Below, in pieces: positions 1 to 5,411 of a stretch of 5,411 nucleotides of DNA. Both the position numbers and the translations under genes were made by a program. Below the pieces are notes generated by a model that saw only the letters and a program-made list of their open reading frames with translations, was not told where the DNA came from and did not search any database. Within the stretch, counting starts at the first letter, position 1; each line of letters opens with the position of its first letter. The DNA comes from Planctomycetaceae bacterium (GTDB lineage Bacteria > Planctomycetota > Planctomycetia > Planctomycetales > Planctomycetaceae). The stretch is from positions 1 to 5,411 of the forward strand of contig JAESQE010000097.1 in NCBI GenBank assembly GCA_016765335.1, read 5' to 3'.

Positions 1-633
1 CTTAGAAGCTTTTTAATTCTTTTGGCTTTTTCAAGCTTGGTGGTTGCTCGGGCCAATGGTTTGTTCACATTGCATTTGAAAAAAGCATTGAACTTGGTTG
101 GCTCTTTGAAAGAGAAGAAATACGTCAAAAACGAGTCGGAAGAGAAAATTCGAACGCGAAGAACAACTATTCCTGCTCCGGCTGGCAAGCGATTTATTGC
201 GTATACCCTCGATATGTTTTTTGTAAATATATTGGCGACGATGCTGGAAGGGATTGTTTATTTTGTGTTGACTTCACTTGAAGTTGAGTTACCCGATCAG
301 GCGCAGACGATCGGAATATGTATTCATTTCGGTTTGATGATCATTATTGGAGGAATATTGATTGCTGGTCCTGAGTCGGGAATTGATCAGGCAAGTATTG
401 GAAAGGTAAATATTAAGCTTTATGTGTGTGATGAAGACTATCGGCACATTTCTACGATGCAATCATGGGGGAGATATCTGGCAATGATATTCCTCAGTAC
501 AATTTTCACATTGTGCATTGGTAATCTGATGGCTTTGTTTCGACCAGATAAAAAGACATTACACGACCTGCTTTCCGGTACCCAGGTCCGCATGGACAAG
601 CCCAGGAAGATCAGGGCGTCTGACGAAGACTAG
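1..633 (+). CDS. RDD-family integral membrane protein, 5' end probably outside window
   Basis: The frame is open from the first base to a TAG at 631-633, followed at once by a second in-frame TAG. An RDD domain fills the C-terminal two thirds. Counting from a possible TTG start at 22, it opens with AGKRFIAYTLDMFFVNI (residues 54-70, with the conserved R57 and D64) and has membrane segments near 59-83, 97-115 and 152-173. It contains QASIGKVNIKLYV (123-135) and closes with the typical FRPDKKTLHDLLSGTQV (173-189). The only start codons upstream of the domain are TTG (22, 61, 70) and GTG (40), none with a Shine-Dalgarno sequence. The first residues (LRSFLILLAFSSLVVA) look like the end of another membrane helix, so the gene most likely begins before the window. 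RDD proteins are inner-membrane proteins, mostly of unknown function; some have been linked to ion transport. Nothing ties this one to the flagellar genes. Confidence 0.85.
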   Translation, partial: LRSFLILLAFSSLVVARANGLFTLHLKKALNLVGSLKEKKYVKNESEEKIRTRRTTIPAPAGKRFIAYTLDMFFVNILATMLEGIVYFVLTSLEVELPDQAQTIGICIHFGLMIIIGGILIAGPESGIDQASIGKVNIKLYVCDEDYRHISTMQSWGRYLAMIFLSTIFTLCIGNLMALFRPDKKTLHDLLSGTQVRMDKPRKIRASDED

Positions 634-660
634 TAGGCGATTGCCCTCTGTTTGTGGGTT

Positions 661-676
661 CGGTTTTTGAAGACCG
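661..676 (+). terminator. Weak hairpin 28 bases after the RDD gene, possible terminator
   Basis: CGGTTT pairs with AGACCG (six pairs, one of them G-T) around a TTGA loop. No T-run follows, so this is not a canonical intrinsic terminator. Position is the main argument for it. The flanks carry a direct repeat TTGTGGG (652-658 and 678-684). Confidence 0.2.
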
Positions 677-794
677 CTTGTGGGCGTCAGTAGGAGTTTC
701 TATTTATTACAGGGCATACTGGGCGGAAACCTGAATGGTGACACTCCGCGGAGCCAGGTCGTGCTAGAGGCGTGGAATTAAACATGGTTCGGCA

Positions 795-809
795 GGAGCC
801 TCACGCTCC
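795..809. repeat. REP-like GC-rich hairpin
   Basis: GGAGC-CTCAC-GCTCC forms a perfect 5-bp stem with a 5-base loop, set in a GC-rich island (GGTTCGGCAGGAGCC at 786-800, then TCACGCTCCCGG) within otherwise AT-leaning DNA. It looks like a short interspersed palindrome of the kind found between bacterial genes. One copy alone cannot prove repetition. The second hairpin in the window (5390-5411) has a different sequence. Confidence 0.4.
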
Positions 810-899
810 CGGATTGAGTTTGATCTGAAATGTGTATGAGGGGCTAATTGCCGCTTCGAATTGGAAATAATCTATTTTCAGCGAACTGTGTAAAAATGC

Positions 900-926
900 T
901 AAAGTTTCCTCAAGTCTTGACACAAA
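900..926 (+). promoter_or_regulatory. Candidate sigma-28 (FliA-type) flagellar promoter
   Basis: TAAAGTTT at 900-907 matches all eight bases of the enterobacterial sigma-28 -35 element. With the standard 11-base spacer, the -10 position holds GACACAAA, which matches GCCGATAA at four of eight positions and lacks its CGAT core. The site is about 125 bases before the TPR start, at the head of the putative flagellar operon. The half-matching -10 keeps this tentative. Confidence 0.3.
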
Positions 927-946
927 TTGCATATTTCCGGTACATG
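917..946 (+). promoter_or_regulatory. Candidate sigma-70-type promoter
   Basis: TTGACA at 917-922 is an exact housekeeping -35 box. The best -10 is TACATG (941-946) after 18 bases, only three of six matches. It overlaps the sigma-28-like site, so the two are alternative readings of the same stretch. It would give a leader of about 100 bases before the TPR start. Confidence 0.3.
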
Positions 947-949
947 CAA
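927..949. promoter_or_regulatory. Dyad TTGCAT-N11-ATGCAA, possible operator
   Basis: Two perfect 6-base inverted arms (927-932 and 944-949) are separated by 11 bases. Such a spaced dyad suits a dimeric regulator. It covers the spacer and -10 region of the TTGACA promoter candidate, where a bound repressor would block transcription. No regulator gene is visible nearby. Confidence 0.25.
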
Positions 950-1052
950 CTCACAAACGGTCGAGTTCTTATGCGGTCCGTTTGCCCGTCCGATGGGTCT
1001 TTACGACCTACTTTCCCCTTTTTAGTAATCCCTCGTTTGGATCAGGCTCATT

Positions 1053-3686
1053 ATGGCCGAAGTTCCGGAAGAAGATTCTGGATCAGAAGAAACTGTCGTT
1101 GAGGTCACTCAACCGACGGATGGGCTTGGATTTTATCCCATGCTTTCGCTTAGTCTGGCTTTGGGGATTGGTTTACCTTGGGGGGTCTGGCTGGTTGTTA
1201 AGGAGCCGGCCAAAAGTCCTCGGGAATTGTCGCAGCAAGTTGTTGAGATGCTCGATTCCGGGCGAACAAAAGCTGCTTATTTGAAATCAATGAAGCTACT
1301 CAAATCACAATTGAAAGACCCCGATATTGGTGGTTCTTTAGAGTATGTGGTTGGCATCTCGTATTTCAGGAAAGCAGAAAAGGTGATCAAAGATTCGCCG
1401 ATTATGAATCGGAGTATCGCTTCTCAGAGTTTTGATCTGGCCAGACGGTATCTCGAACAAGCGAATCTGAAATCTTTAGATAGCGAACTGCGTCCCCAGT
1501 GGTCTTATGCTTTAGGTGCATGCTACTTTTATCTGGGTCGCCTTTACGATGCAAGGAGTGAGCTTGAATTGGCTTACTTGCAATCAGAAGAATACAAGTC
1601 TCAAACGATGCTGATGCTTGGGGAATGCTACCTTGACCCTAATGTGCTTAAGGCGTCTCTGCTGGTTGAAAATGACTTGGATCAAGCGAGAGAAAAGAGA
1701 ACTGAAGTCATTGGTCGTCTGGAAGCAATTGTTGATCCTGATTTGGAAAAACAGTCATTAACCCCGGATGAGATAGGTCAGGGGTTGATGTATATTGCGG
1801 ATTTGAGCCGTCAGAATAAAGAACTTGATAAGGCTGAATCGATATTGAAGACAATACAGGAGATGATTGATTCGGAATTGTTTACTAGTCAAATGAAGAT
1901 TGCATTAACTGATAACCTGCAAATTCTTTTGGCCAGAATTGCATTAGATCGAGGAAATCCGGCGAGGTCTCGGGAAATATTACAGAGCTTGGTGGCGAAA
2001 AAGTCTGGGCTGCAACAACGGGCAACGATGCAGGGGCATTTTGTCGTCGGCTTGAGTTATTCGATGGAGAAAAATATCGATCAGGCTTTGGATCATTTAG
2101 AAAAGCCTGCGTTAGATACACAGTCGGAAGTTTGCTTTCCTGCGAATTTGTATGCTGCGGATCTTGCGAGAAAAAAAGGATTACACGAAGAGGCTCTTGT
2201 CTATTATTTGCGAGCCTTGGCTTTGGTGCAATCGACCGATTCGTTTACAAATCGTTGGATTAATCTGAAAGAGGCGAGATTGCTTGTGCAGGCAGCATCT
2301 ACTCAGTGGAGAAAATCTGACCGGTACGAGCATTTTCGTTTTTCGGTAATCCTGGCTGAGCATATGGTGCCTTTGTTTACTGAGGAGGATGCGAATGTGC
2401 TTTCTGCTTTAGCAAGCAAGCAGCGAGCAGAGTTAGTACAGAAGGAACTTGATGACGCAGGGAATCAAAATGATCCCCAGGCGAAGCGGAATGTCTTGGA
2501 GCATTGGAAGCGAGCAGGGCATGCCTATGCACGATTGGCAAATAGTTTTCGGGCTTCTGGCAAATATGGTGAAACGTTGTGGGAAGCAGCGATTTTGTAT
2601 CGTCGGGGCAAGGATTTCAAAAATGCATTGCTGATGATCAGGAAGTACATTGCAACTAATCCGCGAGTTGGATTGCCTCAAGCGATGATTATGCGTGCCA
2701 GAACGATGATGGACGTGGACCTGCTGACCGAAGAAAGCAATATTGACGAAGTGATTGTGCTACTTGAAAAGCTGATTAAAAAATATCCGAAAGATCAGGC
2801 GGTTTACGATGCACAGCTATTGCTTGGTCAGGCTTATCTGGAACAAGATCAGACAGAGAAAGCGATTAGTATTTGGAGTTCTTTAATTAACGAAAGTCCA
2901 TTGTCTCCTATTGCAACCGAATGGCAGTCGGCTCTTTTTGAACTTGGTCAGGCCTTGTTCAATACTTCAGACACTCGGCCTGTGATCCTCATCGACAAAC
3001 TGGCTGAACTATCAGGGGATGAAATTGAGGTCGGGATTGATCATTACGAGCAAGTGGAACAGGCGATCAGAGGCCTTGATCAATTTGTAACAAGAGTTCC
3101 TGATCATGCCCGCTCTTTGGAGGCTCGTTGGTTGTTGGCTAAAGGTTTGCAATATCGAGCAGGCAGGCCTGTCGCTTTGCTGAAAAGTGCAGAAACAGAG
3201 AATACCCGTAATGAACTATTAAAAGAGATTCGTTCGTTGATGTCGCGATCAATAGTACAATACAATATTTTGTCGGAGAAGTTGGCTGTTGAGAAGCTCA
3301 AAGATCAACTCGATGATATTTCGCTTCAGTTCATGCGTGATGCTTACTTTGAACCAGCCCACATTCAATACAATCTGGCGGTGTATGATCCGACAATGGA
3401 AGGCTATCGCAAAGCGATCGAAACTTATAGTTCAGCAGCTTATCAGTTTTCCGGTGACCCGATTGTCCTGATTGCATATTTTCGTATTGCTGAATGTTAC
3501 AGGCAGTTGGGAGCAGAGGATGAAGCTCGCAGGCAATTGGAGCAGGCTCGCGTGATTCTGAATCAGCTTGAAGAACCGTTCTCTGAATCCTTTACAAGCT
3601 TTAATAAACAGCAGTGGGGGAAGTTACTTAAACAGTACCTGGATCTCTACGATTTGGCTTTAGATATTAAACCAGCAGCTCTGTAG
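1053..3686 (+). CDS. Large membrane-anchored TPR-repeat protein upstream of flgB
   Basis: An 877-residue protein. The ATG at 1053 is the first usable start after an in-frame TAA at 1026-1028; only a weak AGG (1044-1046) precedes it. Residues 1-27 are acidic, 28-49 form one hydrophobic segment (YPMLSLSLALGIGLPWGVWL and on), and the rest is soluble and helical. TPR-like helix pairs are clearest at about 148-181, 245-315, 365-395, 486-530, 567-637 (KKYPKDQAVYDAQLLLGQAY resembles BamD/YbgF-type repeats) and 783-836 (AYFRIAECYRQLGAEDEARR). No catalytic motif was recognised. TPR arrays bind other proteins, so a scaffold or assembly role is likely. The basic residues just after the membrane segment (K50, K54, R57) against an acidic N-terminus suggest, by the positive-inside rule, that the TPR part may face the cytoplasm. 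The gene is 59 bases from the chaperone-like gene and probably shares its transcript with flgB/flgC. A flagellar role is inferred from position only. Confidence 0.85.
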   Translation: MAEVPEEDSGSEETVVEVTQPTDGLGFYPMLSLSLALGIGLPWGVWLVVKEPAKSPRELSQQVVEMLDSGRTKAAYLKSMKLLKSQLKDPDIGGSLEYVVGISYFRKAEKVIKDSPIMNRSIASQSFDLARRYLEQANLKSLDSELRPQWSYALGACYFYLGRLYDARSELELAYLQSEEYKSQTMLMLGECYLDPNVLKASLLVENDLDQAREKRTEVIGRLEAIVDPDLEKQSLTPDEIGQGLMYIADLSRQNKELDKAESILKTIQEMIDSELFTSQMKIALTDNLQILLARIALDRGNPARSREILQSLVAKKSGLQQRATMQGHFVVGLSYSMEKNIDQALDHLEKPALDTQSEVCFPANLYAADLARKKGLHEEALVYYLRALALVQSTDSFTNRWINLKEARLLVQAASTQWRKSDRYEHFRFSVILAEHMVPLFTEEDANVLSALASKQRAELVQKELDDAGNQNDPQAKRNVLEHWKRAGHAYARLANSFRASGKYGETLWEAAILYRRGKDFKNALLMIRKYIATNPRVGLPQAMIMRARTMMDVDLLTEESNIDEVIVLLEKLIKKYPKDQAVYDAQLLLGQAYLEQDQTEKAISIWSSLINESPLSPIATEWQSALFELGQALFNTSDTRPVILIDKLAELSGDEIEVGIDHYEQVEQAIRGLDQFVTRVPDHARSLEARWLLAKGLQYRAGRPVALLKSAETENTRNELLKEIRSLMSRSIVQYNILSEKLAVEKLKDQLDDISLQFMRDAYFEPAHIQYNLAVYDPTMEGYRKAIETYSSAAYQFSGDPIVLIAYFRIAECYRQLGAEDEARRQLEQARVILNQLEEPFSESFTSFNKQQWGKLLKQYLDLYDLALDIKPAAL

Positions 3687-3703
3687 CGTCCTTGGATAAA
3701 TGG

Positions 3704-3720
3704 CAATCATTTGTTGATTG
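3704..3720 (+). other. Short AT-rich hairpin between TPR and chaperone-like genes
   Basis: CAATCA pairs with TGATTG around a 5-base loop, 17 bases after the TPR stop. The stem is weak and no T-run follows, so it is unlikely to stop transcription. At most it could affect processing or decay between the two genes. Confidence 0.15.
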
Positions 3721-3745
3721 ATTAAATAATTGAAAGAGATGAGGC

Positions 3746-4285
3746 ATGTCAAATTATACTCCTGTGACAGCAGGTCTTTTGAGAGACCTGTCTGAGGAAA
3801 ATGTAGCTCAAACTCCCTCGTTGCGTGTTTTTAATGGGAATGAGCCACCATTGACCGGAGATGACTTTCGTTCGCTGTTTCAGCGGCGACACGAATACTC
3901 ACGGCTGTTGTTGGAATTATCCACGAAGCAGCAAGAATTAATCGGCCAGGGGCAGTACAACGAATTGATCGAATTACTGCTTAAAAAACAGACTATATTG
4001 GATGCATTACAGTCTCTTTCCGGTACTGATCCACCACTGTTAGAACAATGGAAAGAAAATAGAGAGACAATTTCGGTAGCTCTTCGTCGTGAATGTGAGC
4101 ACTGGCTTTCACTTTCTGAGCAAGTCCTTGCAGAATTAATGGATCTTGAGCAGACATGTACTTCGCAGCTTCAACAAAAACGAGATGCAACACAATCACA
4201 ACTGGAGGCCGTTTCGAACACGATACATGTTCAGGATGCTTATAGTCAGGAATCATTTGATTCTCAATTTGACCGAAGTCAATAA
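3746..4285 (+). CDS. Putative FlgN/FliT-like flagellar export chaperone
   Basis: A 179-residue, mostly helical, cytoplasmic-looking protein with no signal peptide or membrane segment. Residues 41-91 follow the FlgN-family pattern: a first helix (YSRLLLELSTKQQELIGQGQ, 51-70), then NELIELLLKKQTILDALQSL (72-91), including the family's usual K before the 'xxILxxL' turn. A long, probably coiled-coil helix spans about 97-160 (LSLSEQVLAELMDLEQ, then QLQQKRDATQSQLE). The C-terminus (161-179) is polar and probably disordered. FlgN and FliT chaperones are small helical proteins that hold flagellar export substrates and deliver them to the type III gate. The ATG at 3746 is supported by AAGAGA 6-7 bases upstream; the ATG at 3739 is out of frame. 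Its place 76 bases before flgB supports a flagellar role. The family call rests on pattern, not clear identity; a general coiled-coil basal-body protein (FliJ-like) is the main alternative. Confidence 0.55.
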   Translation: MSNYTPVTAGLLRDLSEENVAQTPSLRVFNGNEPPLTGDDFRSLFQRRHEYSRLLLELSTKQQELIGQGQYNELIELLLKKQTILDALQSLSGTDPPLLEQWKENRETISVALRRECEHWLSLSEQVLAELMDLEQTCTSQLQQKRDATQSQLEAVSNTIHVQDAYSQESFDSQFDRSQ

Positions 4286-4303
4286 TTTTTCAATACACGG
4301 TTA

Positions 4304-4334
4304 GTCGCAAGGGGCGTGTGGTGCACTTTGCGAT
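4304..4334 (+). promoter_or_regulatory. Inverted repeat in the flgB leader
   Basis: TCGCAAGG (4305-4312) pairs with CTTTGCGA (4326-4333): eight pairs, one G-T, plus an outer G-T at 4304/4334. The 13-base loop is GT-rich. It lies 28 bases before the flgB ATG, which has no Shine-Dalgarno sequence. It could be an operator, an RNA processing site or a translation-control hairpin. No T-run follows, so it is not an intrinsic terminator. Confidence 0.3.
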
Positions 4335-4361
4335 GTCATTTCCTCTATTTGGTACGCGATC

Positions 4362-4886
4362 ATGCTGGATTCACTTCTTCAACAGACAACAATTCCCATC
4401 CTGGAAAAGGTGACCTCCTTTGGTCAACGCCGCCATCAGGTGCTTGTGGGAAATATTGCCAATATTGACACTCCTGGTTATGAGATGCGTGATCTGCCAG
4501 TTCAAGATTTTGAACGCGCATTGCAGCAGGCGATTTTAGCCAGGCGAGAGAACATCTCTTCCGGGACTGCCTCAGCTCAGTCTCAATTGTTGCCTCAAGA
4601 GTTATTGACGGGAATGCAGCAATCACCCTTTTCATCGACGCCCGGTGGTATCGAGGGTGGAACAGGAGGGCAAATGCGGAACTTGGCAGATTACTTTAGC
4701 CGAGAACTGAATGTTGCTCATGATGCTTCGTCAAAGAATGTTACATTTCATGATGGAGGCAATCGAAGCATCGAGCAGGAATCAATGGAAATGGTCAAAA
4801 ATACCGGGATGCAAAGCTTTGCAATTCAAGTCATGATTTCACAAATGAATATGTTGGAAACTGTTATTAGCGAACGAGTTGTCTAA
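4362..4886 (+). CDS. flgB: Flagellar basal-body proximal rod protein FlgB
   Basis: FlgB is a proximal-rod subunit, exported through the flagellar type III apparatus and assembled on the MS ring/FliE in the periplasm. The N-terminal helix (residues 1-30) leads into the rod-protein signature NIANIDTPGYEMRDL (31-45). The C-terminal helix (about 135-172, SIEQESMEMVKNTGMQSFAI, then MNMLETVI) is the usual packing partner of the N-terminal helix. There is no signal peptide, as expected. At 174 residues it exceeds the roughly 140 usual in enterobacteria; the extra length is a Gly/Ser/Gln-rich stretch at about 63-105. The ATG at 4362 is the only ATG, GTG or TTG in frame after the stop at 4302-4304, and no Shine-Dalgarno sequence precedes it. 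flgC follows after 46 bases, the normal gene order. Confidence 0.95.
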   Translation: MLDSLLQQTTIPILEKVTSFGQRRHQVLVGNIANIDTPGYEMRDLPVQDFERALQQAILARRENISSGTASAQSQLLPQELLTGMQQSPFSSTPGGIEGGTGGQMRNLADYFSRELNVAHDASSKNVTFHDGGNRSIEQESMEMVKNTGMQSFAIQVMISQMNMLETVISERVV

Positions 4887-4921
4887 TCGAAACTGCTTTG
4901 TAGAGACAGTCTGCGTATCAC

Positions 4922-4932
4922 AGGAGATTATT
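4922..4932 (+). promoter_or_regulatory. Strong ribosome binding site that fixes the flgC start
   Basis: AGGAG at 4922-4926, followed by six bases and then the ATG at 4933. This is the only strong Shine-Dalgarno sequence in the window, and it decides between the ATG at 4933 and an in-frame TTG at 4879 that would overlap flgB. Confidence 0.8.
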
Positions 4933-5334
4933 ATGTTTAAGACAATCGATATCATTACTTCTGGTCTTGTGGCTCAACGTCAGCGCTTGAACACAATTGC
5001 AGAAAATGTTGCGAACGTAAACACGACGCGTGATAAAGATGGCAATGCGTCTGCGTTTCAGAGACGTTTGGTCACTTTCTCTGCGGAAAAAAGAAATGGA
5101 AAGGCTGTTGGTGTCGAATTTGAAGTTCAAAAAGATACCGCCTCTGAGCCTCGCAGGGTGCTCGAACCTGGTCATCCTGATGCTGATTTAGAGGGCTACG
5201 TTAATTATCCCAATATCAACCTTGTCACAGAGTTCGTAAATGCATTAGAAGCTTCTCGTGCGTATGAGGCTAATATTGCCGCGTTTAACACAACGCAGCA
5301 AATTGGAGAAATGGCTCTGCGTATTCTTAACTAA
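4933..5334 (+). CDS. flgC: Flagellar basal-body proximal rod protein FlgC
   Basis: FlgC is the second proximal-rod subunit, assembling with FlgB and FlgF in the periplasmic rod after type III export. The 133-residue product is almost exactly the usual FlgC length (134 in E. coli). It has the N-terminal rod motif RLNTIAENVANVNTTRDKDG (18-37), the FlgC-typical EPGHPDADLEGYVNYPNINL (78-97), and the C-terminal helix with NALEASRAYEANIAAFNT (103-120). The ATG start is set by the strong AGGAG upstream. An in-frame TTG at 4879 would add 18 residues that do not fit the family and would overlap the flgB end. The gene ends at TAA 5332-5334; fliE commonly follows but would lie beyond the window. Confidence 0.96.
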   Translation: MFKTIDIITSGLVAQRQRLNTIAENVANVNTTRDKDGNASAFQRRLVTFSAEKRNGKAVGVEFEVQKDTASEPRRVLEPGHPDADLEGYVNYPNINLVTEFVNALEASRAYEANIAAFNTTQQIGEMALRILN

Positions 5335-5389
5335 TTACCATTTGATTTTTAAGGGAACCTCTATTAATTCAAAATTTATTGCGAGCGGA

Positions 5390-5411
5390 GGGCAGACATT
5401 CTTGTCTGCCT
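5390..5411. repeat. Palindromic hairpin after flgC, cut by window end
   Basis: GGCAGACA (5391-5398) and TGTCTGCC (5403-5410) form a perfect 8-bp stem with a TTCT loop, plus a possible G-T pair at 5390/5411. It lies 56 bases after the flgC stop. It could be an intrinsic terminator (a T-run would have to follow just past the window) or an interspersed REP-like palindrome. The GC-rich stem follows an AT-rich stretch (5335-5380), so the composition shifts abruptly. Confidence 0.5.

Larger units (their letters stand above)
634..1052. other. Intergenic region with no convincing gene
   Basis: About 420 bases separate the RDD stop from the TPR start. Two overlapping forward reading frames (848-1102 from TTG, 982-1284 from ATG) run into the TPR gene, encode Arg/Cys-rich sequence with no recognisable domain, and look spurious. 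The first half holds a hairpin just after the RDD gene, a perfect 10-base palindrome CTCCGCGGAG (744-753) and a GC-rich hairpin (795-809). The second half is AT-rich and holds the promoter-like signals at 900-949. It probably combines the 3' end of one transcription unit with the promoter and leader of the next. Confidence 0.7.

Noticed and set aside
917..932. Sigma-54-like TGACAC...TTGCA upstream of the TPR gene
   Set aside because: Only three bases separate the two boxes instead of five, and the invariant GG of the -24 element is GA. Sigma-54 does not tolerate that spacing.
848..1102. Forward 84-residue reading frame starting at TTG
   Set aside because: No ribosome binding site or domain, Arg/Cys-rich composition, overlaps the TPR start, and covers the promoter-like region.
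982..1284. Forward 100-residue reading frame overlapping the TPR gene
   Set aside because: Most of it is an out-of-frame shadow of the TPR N-terminus, with no domain.
1053..3686. Internal DNA repeats such as CTTGGTCAGGC (2824 and 2943 areas)
   Set aside because: They reflect similar TPR helix codons (LGQA) rather than a mobile or regulatory repeat. No CRISPR-like spacing is present.
4317..4332. Sigma-54-like TGTGGT...TTTGC before flgB
   Set aside because: At the correct distance from GC the -24 dinucleotide is GT, not GG; the real GG is two bases too close.
4360..4635. Reverse-strand reading frame opposite flgB
   Set aside because: It is antisense to a clearly conserved gene and has no recognisable domain. 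The same holds for the other reverse frames at 1885-2121, 2181-2363, 2433-2681, 3104-3301, 3993-4256 and 4918-5175.
4879..4932. 18-residue N-terminal extension of FlgC from a TTG
   Set aside because: The ATG at 4933 has an ideal AGGAG and gives the standard FlgC length; the extension does not fit the family.

Overview
The window looks like a chromosomal segment of a flagellated Gram-negative-type bacterium. It holds the start of a rod/basal-body operon (flgB, flgC), preceded by a FlgN/FliT-like putative chaperone and a large membrane-anchored TPR protein. All recognisable genes are on the + strand. I lean towards Planctomycetes. The reasons are the moderately AT-leaning base composition, weak or missing Shine-Dalgarno sequences at most starts, a large TPR protein next to flagellar genes, and short GC-rich palindromic repeats between genes. 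This is inference; no ribosomal RNA or other decisive marker gene is present.

Layout: (1) 1-633 is the 3' part of an RDD-family membrane protein gene, probably running in from the left and apparently unrelated to the flagellar genes. (2) 634-1052 is a gap of about 420 bases with no convincing gene. It holds a weak hairpin after the RDD gene, a REP-like GC palindrome near 795-809, and a cluster of promoter-like signals at 900-949: an exact sigma-28-type -35 box, an exact TTGACA, and a dyad TTGCAT-N11-ATGCAA. (3) 1053-3686 encodes an 877-residue protein with one N-terminal membrane segment followed by TPR-like helical repeats. (4) 3746-4285 encodes a 179-residue, mostly helical protein with the pattern of FlgN/FliT export chaperones. 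(5) 4362-4886 is flgB and 4933-5334 is flgC, the two proximal-rod subunits, in their usual order. (6) 5335-5411 is the start of the next intergenic space and ends in a near-perfect hairpin cut by the window edge; fliE would be the usual next gene.

The four genes from 1053 to 5334 run in one direction with gaps of 59, 76 and 46 bases and are probably one transcript starting in 900-1052. FlgB and FlgC are exported early through the flagellar type III apparatus to form the rod across the periplasm. A chaperone-like protein directly before them, and a membrane-anchored TPR scaffold before that, suggest both help export or basal-body assembly. That link rests on context only.
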